A model generated the notes under the pieces. It saw only the letters and a list, made by a program, of their open reading frames with translations. It was not told where the DNA came from and searched no databases. Both the position numbers and the translations under genes were made by a program. Positions 44,586-53,120 of a DNA stretch of 64,000 nucleotides are shown here, piece after piece (position 1 is the first letter of the stretch; the number at the start of each line of letters is the position of its first letter). The DNA lies in the NCBI RefSeq assembly GCF_001654865.1, contig NZ_LXEO01000064.1, positions 1 to 64,000 of the forward strand, in the 5' to 3' direction. The DNA is from Buttiauxella noackiae ATCC 51607. Lineage in GTDB: Bacteria; Pseudomonadota; Gammaproteobacteria; Enterobacterales; Enterobacteriaceae.

Positions 44586-45452
44586 TTATTTCGCCAGCTT
44601 ATCTTCGGTACGCAACTCAAAGTCTGATGCATCGTGGCGTTCGTGCAACTGCTCAGACGGCTCACCGAAGGTGCGGTTTACAATGCGCCCACGTTTAACC
44701 GCCGGGCGGCTTGCCACTTCATCGGCCCAGCGCACGAAGTTTTTGTACGAAGCGAGGTCGAGGAATTCAGCCGCGTTATATAGCCCACCTTTTGCCAGGC
44801 TGCCGTACCACGGCCAAATGGCGATATCTGCAATCGTATATTCATCACCTGAAATAAAACGATGTGTCGCCAGCTGCCTGTCGAGCACGTCTAACTGACG
44901 CTTGGTTTCCATAGCAAAGCGGTTAATTGCGTACTCAATTTTCATTGGTGCGTAATTATAGAAATGACCGAAGCCACCGCCGAGATATGGCGCTGAGCCT
45001 TGTAACCAGAACAGCCAGTTCAAGGTTTCAGTGCGCGCGGCGAGATCTTTTGGCAGGAAATGACCGAATTTCTCCGCCAGATACAGCAAGATGGCGCCGG
45101 ATTCAAATACGCGAATCGGTGGTGTCACCGAATGGTCCATGAGCGCCGGGATTTTTGAATTCGGGTTCACGTCCACAAAGCCGCTTGAGAACTGATCTCC
45201 TTCACCGATACGAATCAAATGCGCATCGTATTCGGCTTCGCTTACGCCCAGTGCCAGCAACTCCTCAAGCAGAATCGTCACCTTCTGCCCGTTCGGTGTG
45301 CCAAGTGAATAAAGCTGTAATGGATGTTTGCCAATTGGCAGCGTGCGTTCGTGAGTCGGGCCTGCAATCGGGCGATTGATATTAGCAAAGGTGCTGCCGT
45401 CGCCTTTTTGCCATGTCCAAACTTTTGGGGGCTGATAGTTATTATCTGACAT
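44586..45452 (-). CDS. yghU: YghU, glutathione S-transferase-like disulfide-bond oxidoreductase
   Basis: The 288-residue protein matches E. coli YghU in length and over the whole sequence. It has a GST thioredoxin-like domain (about 45-130, with NPNSKIPALMDH and the glutathione-site FESGAILLYLAEKFG) and a helical domain (about 135-260). YghU reduces small disulfides such as bis-(2-hydroxyethyl) disulfide with glutathione. The ATG at 45452 gives MSDNNYQPPKVW, as in E. coli; the frame to 45503 is unsupported. It is divergent from the quinate operon. Confidence 0.93.
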   Translation of the reverse strand: MSDNNYQPPKVWTWQKGDGSTFANINRPIAGPTHERTLPIGKHPLQLYSLGTPNGQKVTILLEELLALGVSEAEYDAHLIRIGEGDQFSSGFVDVNPNSKIPALMDHSVTPPIRVFESGAILLYLAEKFGHFLPKDLAARTETLNWLFWLQGSAPYLGGGFGHFYNYAPMKIEYAINRFAMETKRQLDVLDRQLATHRFISGDEYTIADIAIWPWYGSLAKGGLYNAAEFLDLASYKNFVRWADEVASRPAVKRGRIVNRTFGEPSEQLHERHDASDFELRTEDKLAK

Positions 45453-45592
45453 GTTGTGTCGCCTTTTAATTGCCAGTAGAGAGATTGAAAAGTGTAACTC
45501 CACTTTGTTTTGTTCGGTAATCGCCCGCTATTTTTTTTAACTTGCTGAGGTGTGATCTGGGGTAACAATAAATTAACTATAAATTTGCAATA

Positions 45593-45608
45593 TGAACCAA
45601 ATGATACA
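45593..45608. promoter_or_regulatory. Candidate operator half-match upstream of quiC-like gene
   Basis: TGAACCAAATGATACA agrees at 11 of 16 positions with the perfect palindrome TGAACCTTAAGGTTCA found at 47531 in the same operon. It lies 38 bases before the start codon, where a repressor or activator could act. Confidence 0.35.
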
Positions 45609-45645
45609 ACATTAACCGACTTATCCCGACAGACCAGGAGCCATC

Positions 45646-47511
45646 ATGCAGCGTTCAATTGCAACCGTATCTATCTCTGGCACGTTGCCTGAAAAACTGG
45701 CCGCAATTTCGGCTGCTGGTTTTGACGGTGTAGAAATCTTTGAAAATGATCTTCTTTATTACCCCGGTACGCCTGCCGATGTGCGGAAAATGGCGGCCGA
45801 TCTCGGGCTCACTATTACACTGTTTCAGCCTTTCCGCGATTTTGAAGGTGCGTCTCGCCCGCAGTTTGCCAGTAATCTGGAACGCGCGCGGCGCAAATTC
45901 GCACTGATGCACGAACTGGGGTGCAACACCATGTTGCTTTGTAGCAACGTGGCACCCGATTGCTCGCCGAATCTTGATTTGCAGGTCAGCGACCTGGCGC
46001 ATCTGGCTGAGTTAGCACAACGTAATGAAATAACCGTTGGCTATGAGGCGCTGGCATGGGGCACCCATGTGAACCGTTATCGCCAGGCGTGGGAGCGCGT
46101 AAAGCAGGTAAACAGCCCGGCGCTGGGGTTGGTTCTCGACAGCTTCCATGTGCTTTCGCTGGGCGATCAACTGATTAATCTCGATGACATTCCGGTCGAT
46201 AAAATTACCTTCCTGCAACTGGCCGATGCACCGTTGATGAAAATGGATGTGCTTGAGTGGAGTCGCCATTTCCGTTGCTTCCCAGGCCAGGGCGAATTGC
46301 CGGTGGTGGAATTTACCCGTTTGTTGACGGAAAAAGGCTACCGCGGCCCATGGTCGCTGGAGATTTTCAACGACAGTTTCCGTGCTACACCGAACGCACC
46401 AACTGCCAAAGATGGTTATCGCTCGCTGCTTTGGCTGGAAGAGCAAACCTGGAATAGTAATCCGCAAATTGATGCGCAGCTGTTCCATAGCGCGCCACAA
46501 GCCAGTTATCAGGGTATCGAGTTTTTAGAATTTGCCACCGATGCAAAAGACGCACAGGCATTGGGTGAAGCACTGCAACCACTGGGTTTTGCACAAGCGG
46601 GTGACCACCGTTCCAAGGATGTTTCACTGTGGCGCAACGGCGGGGTGAATGTCATTCTCAACCATCAGTCGCACAGTTGGGCCGATGAGTTTCACCGTCG
46701 CCACGGTGTTTCGCTGTGCGCAATGGCGTGGCGTGTTAAAGGGGCGGCAAACGTACTGCAACGGGCGCAGGATTACGGTTACCCGATCTGGCATGAAAAG
46801 CATGGGCCAGATGAGCGTGCGCTGGCGGCAGTGTGCGCGCCTGACGGTAGCCTGATTTATCTGATAGAGGCGCCAGAGCAGGGTGAAAGTGATATTTATC
46901 AAACTGATTTCAACCTTTCGGAAACAGCCAACCAGGGCACCTTAAATGGAATTGATCATCTGGCGTTAGGGCTAGTAGAAGGTAGCCGTGACAACTGGAT
47001 TATGTTTTTCCGCGCGGTGTTCGGCTTTGAACTGGATAATGAACTGAGCGTGCCGGACCCGTACGGCCTGGTCAGAAGCCAGGTGATGCATAGCCCTTGT
47101 CACTCGATCCGCTTGCCGCTGAATATGTCGCACAGCCTTGATACGCAAATTGCCCGTTCGGTAGCAAGCTATCAGGGAACGGGCCTGCAACACGCGGCGT
47201 TTGCCTGTGATGATTTACTTGCGACGGTCGAGGGCCTGCAATCACAAGGGCTAAAATTACTGCCGATTCCGGCAAACTATTATGACGATTTGCTGGCGCG
47301 CTACGGGGCAAATAATCCATTGCTACAAGGGCTTGAACGCCTGGATATTCTTTATGAACGAGATGCACGTCAGCATGAGTTTTTGCATGCCTATACACCC
47401 CCTTTCCGCCCGGACCGTTTCTTCTTTGAATTAGTTGAGCGGCGAGGTGATTATCAACAATACGGTGCAACCAACGCCGCTGTGCGGCTGGCTGCAATGC
47501 AAATGCGTTAA
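45646..47511 (+). CDS. quiC: 3-dehydroshikimate dehydratase fused to HPPD-like VOC domain (QuiC1-type)
   Basis: The N-terminal TIM barrel should dehydrate 3-dehydroshikimate to protocatechuate. Metal ligands fall at Glu134 (VGYEA), Asp165 (LVLDSFH), Gln191 (FLQLAD) and Glu239 (SLEIFND), the positions known from Pseudomonas QuiC1. The C-terminal half (about 290-610) has the 4-hydroxyphenylpyruvate-dioxygenase-like VOC fold, including GIDHLALGL and the late FFELVERRGDY. In the two-domain QuiC1 enzymes that half has no known dioxygenase product. AGGAG precedes the ATG. It is the first gene of a three-gene operon and divergent from yghU. Confidence 0.9.
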   Translation: MQRSIATVSISGTLPEKLAAISAAGFDGVEIFENDLLYYPGTPADVRKMAADLGLTITLFQPFRDFEGASRPQFASNLERARRKFALMHELGCNTMLLCSNVAPDCSPNLDLQVSDLAHLAELAQRNEITVGYEALAWGTHVNRYRQAWERVKQVNSPALGLVLDSFHVLSLGDQLINLDDIPVDKITFLQLADAPLMKMDVLEWSRHFRCFPGQGELPVVEFTRLLTEKGYRGPWSLEIFNDSFRATPNAPTAKDGYRSLLWLEEQTWNSNPQIDAQLFHSAPQASYQGIEFLEFATDAKDAQALGEALQPLGFAQAGDHRSKDVSLWRNGGVNVILNHQSHSWADEFHRRHGVSLCAMAWRVKGAANVLQRAQDYGYPIWHEKHGPDERALAAVCAPDGSLIYLIEAPEQGESDIYQTDFNLSETANQGTLNGIDHLALGLVEGSRDNWIMFFRAVFGFELDNELSVPDPYGLVRSQVMHSPCHSIRLPLNMSHSLDTQIARSVASYQGTGLQHAAFACDDLLATVEGLQSQGLKLLPIPANYYDDLLARYGANNPLLQGLERLDILYERDARQHEFLHAYTPPFRPDRFFFELVERRGDYQQYGATNAAVRLAAMQMR

Positions 47512-47530
47512 TACGATTTACAACAATAAA

Positions 47531-47546
47531 TGAACCTTAAGGTTCA
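47531..47546. promoter_or_regulatory. Perfect 16-bp palindrome before the MFS gene
   Basis: TGAACCTTAAGGTTCA is a perfect dyad in the 75-base gap between the quiC-like gene and the transporter gene. Such sites are typical of dimeric repressors; the same half-site occurs upstream of the first gene. Confidence 0.5.
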
Positions 47547-47586
47547 ATAAGACACCTGTAACCTACAAATAACCGAGGTATAAACC

Positions 47587-48903
47587 ATGGCGAGTTATGG
47601 CCAGGGCGACATCGCTGCCCAGAAAACTGGTGTTGTAAAAAGAACCCGTACCCGAATGGTTATCCTGACCCTTCTGGCTATCGGAACCATGATTAACTAT
47701 CTCGACCGCACAGTGCTTGGTATTGCGGCGCCGCAACTGAGTGCCGATCTTGGTATTGGCGCGGCAACGATGGGGATTGTGTTCTCGGCGTTTGCCTGGA
47801 CTTATGCGGCAATGCAAATCCCCGGCGGCATCTTCCTTGATCGCTTCGGCAATAAAGTTACCTATGCGCTGGCACTGTTTTTCTGGTCGGCATTTACCCT
47901 GTTCCATGGTTTAACCGTCGGCCTGAAAACGCTGCTGCTATGCCGCTTAGGTTTAGGGATCAGTGAGGCGCCATGCTTCCCGGTAAATAGCCGGGTGGTT
48001 GGCAAGTGGTTTCCGCAGCATGAGCGTGCGCGCGCGACGGCTGTGTATACCGTCGGGGAATACGTTGGGCTTGCTGCGTTTGCTCCGTTGCTGTTCTTTA
48101 TTATGGAAACCTTCGGCTGGCGTGCGTTATTTATCACAGTCGGTGTCGTGGGCATTTTGTTTGTGTTGGTGTGGTGGCGCTTTTATCACGAACCACACGA
48201 GTCCAAAACGGCTAACAGGCTTGAGCTTGAGTACATCGGCCACGATCTAAAAGAGGCGGAGCCTGAACCTAAGATGAACTTTAGCTGGGCGAACGTCGCA
48301 AGGCTTGTTAAATGCCGCCAAATCCTCGGTGCGGGCATTGGCCAGTTTGCCGGGAATACGACGCTGGTGTTCTTCCTGACCTGGTTCCCAACTTATCTCG
48401 CCACCGAACGCCATATGCCATGGCTCAAAGTGGGCTTCTTCGCCATTTTGCCGTTCCTTGCCGCCGCTGTGGGCGTGATGTTTGGTGGTTGGGTGTCCGA
48501 CCAAATTCTCAAACGCACCGGCTCGGTAAACATTGCCCGTAAATTGCCAATCATTTCTGGGCTGTTGATGGCAAGCCTTATCATTACGGCTAACTGGATG
48601 CCAACCGATGCGCTGGTGATTACGGTGATGTCGGTAGCGTTCTTCGGGCAAGGCATGGTGGGGCTTGGCTGGACGCTGATTTCCGATATGGCACCGAAAA
48701 ATTTAGCGGGTCTGACAGGAGGGTTATTTAACTTCTGCTCAAACCTGGCCTCCATCATTACGCCATTGATTGTCGGTTTTATCGTTGCGGCGACCGGCAA
48801 CTTCTTCTACGCGTTGGTGTATATCGGCGGTGCTGCACTGTTGGGTGTGTTCGCGTATGTCTTCATTCTTGGCGATATCAAACGTATTGAACTGGCTGAT
48901 TAA
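47587..48903 (+). CDS. MFS transporter, anion:cation symporter type
   Basis: The 438-residue protein has 12 membrane helices and the MFS signature IFLDRFGNK between helices 2 and 3. NYLDRTVLGIAAPQL near the start is characteristic of the anion:cation symporter group (GudP/GarP-like sugar-acid carriers). Its place between dehydroshikimate dehydratase and a shikimate dehydrogenase-like gene suggests uptake of shikimate, quinate or dehydroshikimate. ACCGAGGTATAAACC precedes the ATG. Confidence 0.88.
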   Translation: MASYGQGDIAAQKTGVVKRTRTRMVILTLLAIGTMINYLDRTVLGIAAPQLSADLGIGAATMGIVFSAFAWTYAAMQIPGGIFLDRFGNKVTYALALFFWSAFTLFHGLTVGLKTLLLCRLGLGISEAPCFPVNSRVVGKWFPQHERARATAVYTVGEYVGLAAFAPLLFFIMETFGWRALFITVGVVGILFVLVWWRFYHEPHESKTANRLELEYIGHDLKEAEPEPKMNFSWANVARLVKCRQILGAGIGQFAGNTTLVFFLTWFPTYLATERHMPWLKVGFFAILPFLAAAVGVMFGGWVSDQILKRTGSVNIARKLPIISGLLMASLIITANWMPTDALVITVMSVAFFGQGMVGLGWTLISDMAPKNLAGLTGGLFNFCSNLASIITPLIVGFIVAATGNFFYALVYIGGAALLGVFAYVFILGDIKRIELAD

Positions 48904-48962
48904 TTAATGATGCATCACAGCGACATCGGGTAGCTGATGTCGCTGTGATAGAGGTAGATGCA

Positions 48963-49799
48963 ATGGATATGAGTGGCAATACCCGTTTAATCGCCCACCT
49001 GGGCTACCCGACAAACACTTTCAAAGCACCGATGATTTACAACCCCTGGTTTGAAGAGCAAGGCATCGATATCAAAGTGGTGCCGATGGGGGTGAAAGCA
49101 GAAGATTATGCGCAACTGATTCCTTCGCTATTCCGCATGACCAATATTATTGGTGCGTTGGTGACGATGCCGCATAAAGTTTCGACTTGTGAGTTAGTTC
49201 ACACTATTAGCCCAACGGCGCAAATTGCCGGGGCGTGTAATGCAATTCGCCTTGAGCCGGACGGCTCGTTGCGTGGCGATATGTTTGATGGCGACGGCTT
49301 TGTCCGGGGCGTGTTGCGCAAAGGCATTCAGGTGGAGGGAGCTCGTGCATTAGTCATTGGCAGCGGTGGTGTGGGTTCGGCTATTGCTGCGTCTCTGGCG
49401 GCCGCAGGCGTTGATACGCTGGCGCTGTTTGATAGCCGCGTGGAAAGCTGCGAAGGGCTGGCAAAACGTCTACGTAGCCACTATCCGTCTCTTAAGGTGC
49501 TTACCGGTTTGCGCAACCCGAAAGGGTTTTCCATTGTCGTTAACGCAACGCCGCTGGGTATGAATGCCAGTGACGAATTACCGGTGGATGTTAGCGCGAT
49601 AACGCCCGGAACCTTCGTGGGAGAGGTGGTAATGAAGAGCGAAATCACGCCATTTTTGCAGGCTGCAATGAAAAGAGACTGCCAGATACAACCTGGAACA
49701 GATATGTTGTTTGAGATGATTCCTGCTTATATGGAGTTTTTTTGCCTGCCAGAAGTGACGCCAGAAGCACTGCGTCGCGTAGCTAAAATTGATTACTAA
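48963..49799 (+). CDS. Shikimate dehydrogenase-like protein
   Basis: The 278-residue protein has the AroE/YdiB layout. A substrate-binding domain carries TMPHKVST (catalytic Lys), GACNAIR and GDMFDGDGF in place of the usual NTDGxG, which keeps the catalytic Asp. A Rossmann domain follows with VIGSGGVGSAIAASL. The MFDGDGF form is that of the shikimate dehydrogenase-like subgroup rather than biosynthetic AroE. In this operon it should oxidise shikimate or quinate to the dehydro form. GAGG lies eight bases before the ATG at 48963, which decides the start over a GTG at 48945. Confidence 0.88.
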   Translation: MDMSGNTRLIAHLGYPTNTFKAPMIYNPWFEEQGIDIKVVPMGVKAEDYAQLIPSLFRMTNIIGALVTMPHKVSTCELVHTISPTAQIAGACNAIRLEPDGSLRGDMFDGDGFVRGVLRKGIQVEGARALVIGSGGVGSAIAASLAAAGVDTLALFDSRVESCEGLAKRLRSHYPSLKVLTGLRNPKGFSIVVNATPLGMNASDELPVDVSAITPGTFVGEVVMKSEITPFLQAAMKRDCQIQPGTDMLFEMIPAYMEFFCLPEVTPEALRRVAKIDY

Positions 49800-49951
49800 C
49801 AAATAGTTAACGTGGCAGTGGGTGGGGGTACTAGAGTGCCATTTGCACCCCCAAAACGAAGCGGTAAATGAGACGTAATTTAACTACAGAGCTGTGGACG
49901 GCTAAAATAATCCTTGTCATTCATCGCCTAAGCATGAGTTAATACGCCCCA

Positions 49952-50107
49952 TCGGTTTGACGTACAGACCTTTAAAGCAACTTAGTAAAGCAGTCCTTCA
50001 AGAGTCATCCCTGGATACCCTTTGTCGTGTGCTCCTCTACCGCTTCATAAAATCTGTAAAGCATACCAAATCGCCGTAAGGCACACTCAATTCAAAAGGT
50101 AATACAC
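49952..50107 (+). promoter_or_regulatory. cspA cold-shock 5' leader (RNA thermosensor)
   Basis: The leader resembles that of E. coli cspA nearly base for base in blocks. It begins CGGTTTGACGTACAGACC, whose TGACGTACAGA (49958-49968) is the cold box. AATCTGTAAAGCA and the upstream box CGCCGTAAGGCACACT follow near its 3' end. Length is about 156 bases. It changes fold on cooling and keeps the start site open. The stretch 49800-49951 holds the promoter and upstream AT-rich sequence. Confidence 0.85.
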
Positions 50108-50320
50108 ATGTCTAACAAAATGACTGGTCTGGTAAAATGGTTCAACGCTGATAAAGGTTTCGGCTTCATCACTCCAGACGACGGTTCTAAAGACCTGTTC
50201 GTTCACTTCTCTGCAATCCAGAACGACGGTTACAAATCTCTTGATGAAGGCCAGAAAGTTTCCTTCACCATCGAGAACGGCGCTAAAGGCCCAGCAGCTG
50301 GTAACGTAACTAGCCTGTAA
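50108..50320 (+). CDS. cspA: CspA, major cold-shock protein
   Basis: The 70-residue protein is a single cold-shock domain with RNP1 KGFGFI and RNP2 LFVHF. It differs from E. coli CspA at a handful of positions (for example N3 and L12). It acts as an RNA chaperone that melts mRNA structure in the cold. AAAGG precedes the ATG, and a terminator follows. The leader type identifies it as the cold-inducible form. Confidence 0.95.
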   Translation: MSNKMTGLVKWFNADKGFGFITPDDGSKDLFVHFSAIQNDGYKSLDEGQKVSFTIENGAKGPAAGNVTSL

Positions 50321-50349
50321 GGTTAGCGTTAACTAAGCTCAGAAATTTA

Positions 50350-50376
50350 AAAACCCGCTCCGGCGGGTTTTTTCGT
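50350..50376 (+). terminator. Rho-independent terminator of cspA
   Basis: AAACCCGC and GCGGGTTT enclose TCCG and run into TTTTT. It lies 30 bases after the cspA stop. Confidence 0.9.
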
Positions 50377-50591
50377 TTTTATGGTTTTGATGTTTCCTGA
50401 ATACATAATTTTGGGTCAACGATAGTTCCCCGCTCCTGCTTCATATCTACTCCTGTCCAACCTTTTAATATCACTCCTGTTATCTTGAATATGCTTAATG
50501 CTGGTCTATGCTCAAATCAGATATGACTCGGCAGAACATTGCTCGTGTCGTTGAAAAATAAAACAAAATCATTCCTTTTTGGGTGAAACAT

Positions 50592-50780
50592 ATGACCAGG
50601 GCGCTGCTATTTCTCTTGGCATGGGTACCTTTGATAACCACAGGTATGCGGCATGCAGTTGAACCCAGGCAATTGCCCTCCAGACAAAATCAATCACACA
50701 CGATCCCATTCTTTCATCACCCGATTATTACGTTGCAGGCAAAGTTTGGCCTGACCCCGCCTGAAGGTGGCTCAATTTGA
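50592..50780 (+). CDS. Small hypothetical protein heading the outer-membrane operon
   Basis: The 62-residue product has an N-terminal hydrophobic helix (ALLFLLAWVPLITTG) that could be a signal or anchor, followed by a polar part ending TPPEGGSI. I recognise no family. Its stop overlaps the next start as TGATG, which supports real translation. It may be the N-terminal remnant of the channel gene whose C-terminus lies next. GGGTG is a weak ribosome site, and a GTG at 50583 is an alternative start. Confidence 0.4.
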   Translation: MTRALLFLLAWVPLITTGMRHAVEPRQLPSRQNQSHTIPFFHHPIITLQAKFGLTPPEGGSI

Positions 50781-50962
50781 TGGCCTGGTACATCGCGTAC
50801 GAATTACAGCTCAAATTACGCGTGGGCGAATCGTTGGCGAGGATGAAGAGCGAATTGCATCGTTATATTCATGCTGTGTTTAACGAATCCAACGTGCAGA
50901 TTAGGGTGCCGCGTAATAACTGGTTTGCCGCTCAGGCCATACAACCTGAGAAATCCTCGTGA
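50780..50962 (+). pseudogene. C-terminal remnant of an MscS-type mechanosensitive channel gene
   Basis: The 60-residue frame reads YELQLKLRVGESLARMKSEL, then HRYIHAVFNESNVQIRVPRN and NWFAAQA. This resembles the C-terminal end of MscS-family channels, where a helix with IxxxFNExGVQI is followed by a stretch such as MSPHYExDP and then VPxxxWFAAPA. Here the middle stretch seems deleted between VQI and VPRN. Membrane and pore helices are absent. The stop overlaps the next gene start as TGATG, as an intact upstream gene would. I infer a decayed gene; family assignment is from memory of the motif. Confidence 0.5.
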
Positions 50963-52098
50963 TGAAGGCCAGCTACCCGTTGGTACTTTTGTGGCTGATA
51001 CAGCCACTGGTTGCATATGCCAGCGGGCTGATTGACGAGACGGATGGCATGCTGGATATGAGCGAAAATCTGAGCAACAGCTACGGTTTTTTACCCGTTC
51101 CAGTGGTTATCACCGAACCGGCAATAGGCTACGGCGGTGGGTTGTTTGGCCTTTTTTTGCATGATACCGCTGATAGTGAATCGGCAAAAAATCGGAAGGG
51201 TGGGAAATCTATTCCCCCCGCAGTCACGGCGTTTGGTGGGGGAACCACGCAAAATGGCACCTGGTTTGTCGGAGGAGGGCACCGCCATACCTGGAACAAC
51301 GACAGCATCCGTTATTTGGCTGCTGTCGGATATGCCGATGTAAATATTGATATTTATTCTGGTGATATTGCTGCGTTTGAACACGGAAAGGGCATTAGTA
51401 CCCAAACAAAAGGGTACGGAGGTATGCAAAAATTACTTTTTCGCGTAGCGGATACACCCTTTTTCGTCGGTGGTTCCCAGTTCTACGCCAATATGGAAGT
51501 CTCTGCCGAAAACGCGATTGTTAATCGAGTATTCAAACAAGTTCTTGGTGATAAAAGTGCGACCTCTGGTGTTGGGTTGCTGATGGAATATGACACCACA
51601 GATAACTTCTTCTATCCGCACAATGGGTTGTCAGCCACGGCGGAATACCAGTTTTATAGCAGCTTCCTCGGGGGTGATTATCGCTACGACATGTTGACGC
51701 TCGACGGTAAATATTTCCAACCGCTCGGCACCGAATTCACGCTGGTGCTGGCTGGGAATTATCAGTCACTTTCAAACCATGAGCGGCATTTGCCACCGAT
51801 GGCACGCCCCTATATCAAATTGCGAGGCATCTCGCAGTATCGCTATCAGGGAGATTATGTCAGCACTGTGCAAACTCAGTTGGAGTGGCAAATGACGCCG
51901 CGCTGGGTGTTACAGGGTTTTGTAGGGGCAGGAAGCGCCAGCAAAGAAGCCGACGATCTCTTTACTCAAACCGAAGTGGCGTATGGCGGCGGATTTCGCT
52001 ACCTGATTGCGCGCAAGTTTGGGTTGCATACCGGGATTGATGTGGCCTTTAGCGGCAGCGAACAAGCCGTTTATTTCAATGTGGGGGCGGGGCTATAG
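50962..52098 (+). CDS. POTRA-less BamA/TamA-type outer-membrane protein (surface antigen D15 domain)
   Basis: The 378-residue precursor has a signal peptide (ending near VAYA) and then mostly beta strands. The segment MEYDTTDNFFYPHNG and the later IKLRGISQYRYQG correspond to the barrel features of the BamA/TamA (Omp85) family, the second to the loop-6 region. There is no room for POTRA domains: the barrel starts within about 60 residues. Such short relatives are known as surface antigen proteins of unclear role. TGATG couples it to the preceding frame. It is the first of two such genes in the operon. Confidence 0.8.
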   Translation: MKASYPLVLLWLIQPLVAYASGLIDETDGMLDMSENLSNSYGFLPVPVVITEPAIGYGGGLFGLFLHDTADSESAKNRKGGKSIPPAVTAFGGGTTQNGTWFVGGGHRHTWNNDSIRYLAAVGYADVNIDIYSGDIAAFEHGKGISTQTKGYGGMQKLLFRVADTPFFVGGSQFYANMEVSAENAIVNRVFKQVLGDKSATSGVGLLMEYDTTDNFFYPHNGLSATAEYQFYSSFLGGDYRYDMLTLDGKYFQPLGTEFTLVLAGNYQSLSNHERHLPPMARPYIKLRGISQYRYQGDYVSTVQTQLEWQMTPRWVLQGFVGAGSASKEADDLFTQTEVAYGGGFRYLIARKFGLHTGIDVAFSGSEQAVYFNVGAGL

Positions 52099-52145
52099 AG
52101 GGAATTTGCCGCCTGACTGACAATGCAAATATTAAAGAGAACGCC

Positions 52146-53120
52146 ATGAATAAAATCGAAAGGGGTGTGCAACAGTGCCGGGTTATTACGTTGCCGCTAC
52201 TGTTTTTATCTAGTGCGGCGTTTGGTGCAGCGACTGACACAGCGACAGATAGCAGCACATTTCCCATCTGGGGAGATGAAGCGCGTGCGCGCGGATATTC
52301 TATTCCGCTGCCGTTTGGTGTGAATCTCAGCTATATGAATATTCGCCAGAATGTTGATGTTGATAGCATTACCTTCTCCGGATTGAAACTTGGCGCGCAT
52401 CCGATTCCCAGCGATATGTTTGCCATTGACGTGGGCCATACGCGCGAGCGTAGTAAGACTGAAAACCTGCGTCTCGATATGTGGGTATTCCCGTTTTTAA
52501 ATATTTATGGGCTGATGGGTTACACCAAAGGCTCGTCAATTTCGAACGTATCGGTGGATGCCGACCCGTCGCGTTATACCGGCATTGACCGGATTATTGC
52601 CTCCTCGGTGCACAGGCTGAACCAGAGCGGTGATTTACAGAACATCGATTTCACACTCGATTTTGAAGGTGTCACTTATGGCACCGGCATTACGCTTGCG
52701 GGTGGGTATAAAAACTGGTTTACGCTAGTGGATACCAACTACACGCGTACTAATTTCGATATTCTGGACGGCAAAATTTCAGCCCTGACTGTGTCGCCAC
52801 GCGTGGGTTATCGCTTTGATATGCCACAAATTTCCGGCCCATCCCATTTAAGCGTGTGGATAGGGGCGATGTATCAGGACGTTCAGCAGGAGTTCAAAGG
52901 CAATCTGTCTGACTTGCATATGCCCGCCGAACTTCAGCCGCTTATCAATTCGGTGAATAAGGATGACGATGGGCGCTTTGACGTTAAACAGCATCTTACT
53001 TCGCCATGGAACACGTTGATTGGCGCGCAATATGAACTTACTCAAAACTTTAACCTGCTGACGGAAATTGGTTTTAACGAACGAAATAGCTTCTTTATCG
53101 CAGGCGAATATCGATTCTAA
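52146..53120 (+). CDS. Outer-membrane beta-barrel protein, unknown family
   Basis: The 324-residue precursor has a signal peptide (ending near FGAAT) and a sequence of alternating polar and hydrophobic strands with a C-terminal GEYRF, the terminal Phe that targets proteins to the outer membrane through BamA. I do not recognise the family; MWVFPFLNIYGLMGYT near residue 110 is typical of porin-like strands. It lies 47 bases after the first barrel gene, with AAAGAGA as ribosome site, and its stop overlaps the next start as TAATG. Confidence 0.7.
   Translation: MNKIERGVQQCRVITLPLLFLSSAAFGAATDTATDSSTFPIWGDEARARGYSIPLPFGVNLSYMNIRQNVDVDSITFSGLKLGAHPIPSDMFAIDVGHTRERSKTENLRLDMWVFPFLNIYGLMGYTKGSSISNVSVDADPSRYTGIDRIIASSVHRLNQSGDLQNIDFTLDFEGVTYGTGITLAGGYKNWFTLVDTNYTRTNFDILDGKISALTVSPRVGYRFDMPQISGPSHLSVWIGAMYQDVQQEFKGNLSDLHMPAELQPLINSVNKDDDGRFDVKQHLTSPWNTLIGAQYELTQNFNLLTEIGFNERNSFFIAGEYRF

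Noticed and set aside
48945..48962. GTG start for the shikimate dehydrogenase-like gene
   Set aside because: The GAGG ribosome site lies between this GTG and the ATG at 48963, so translation must begin at the later codon.
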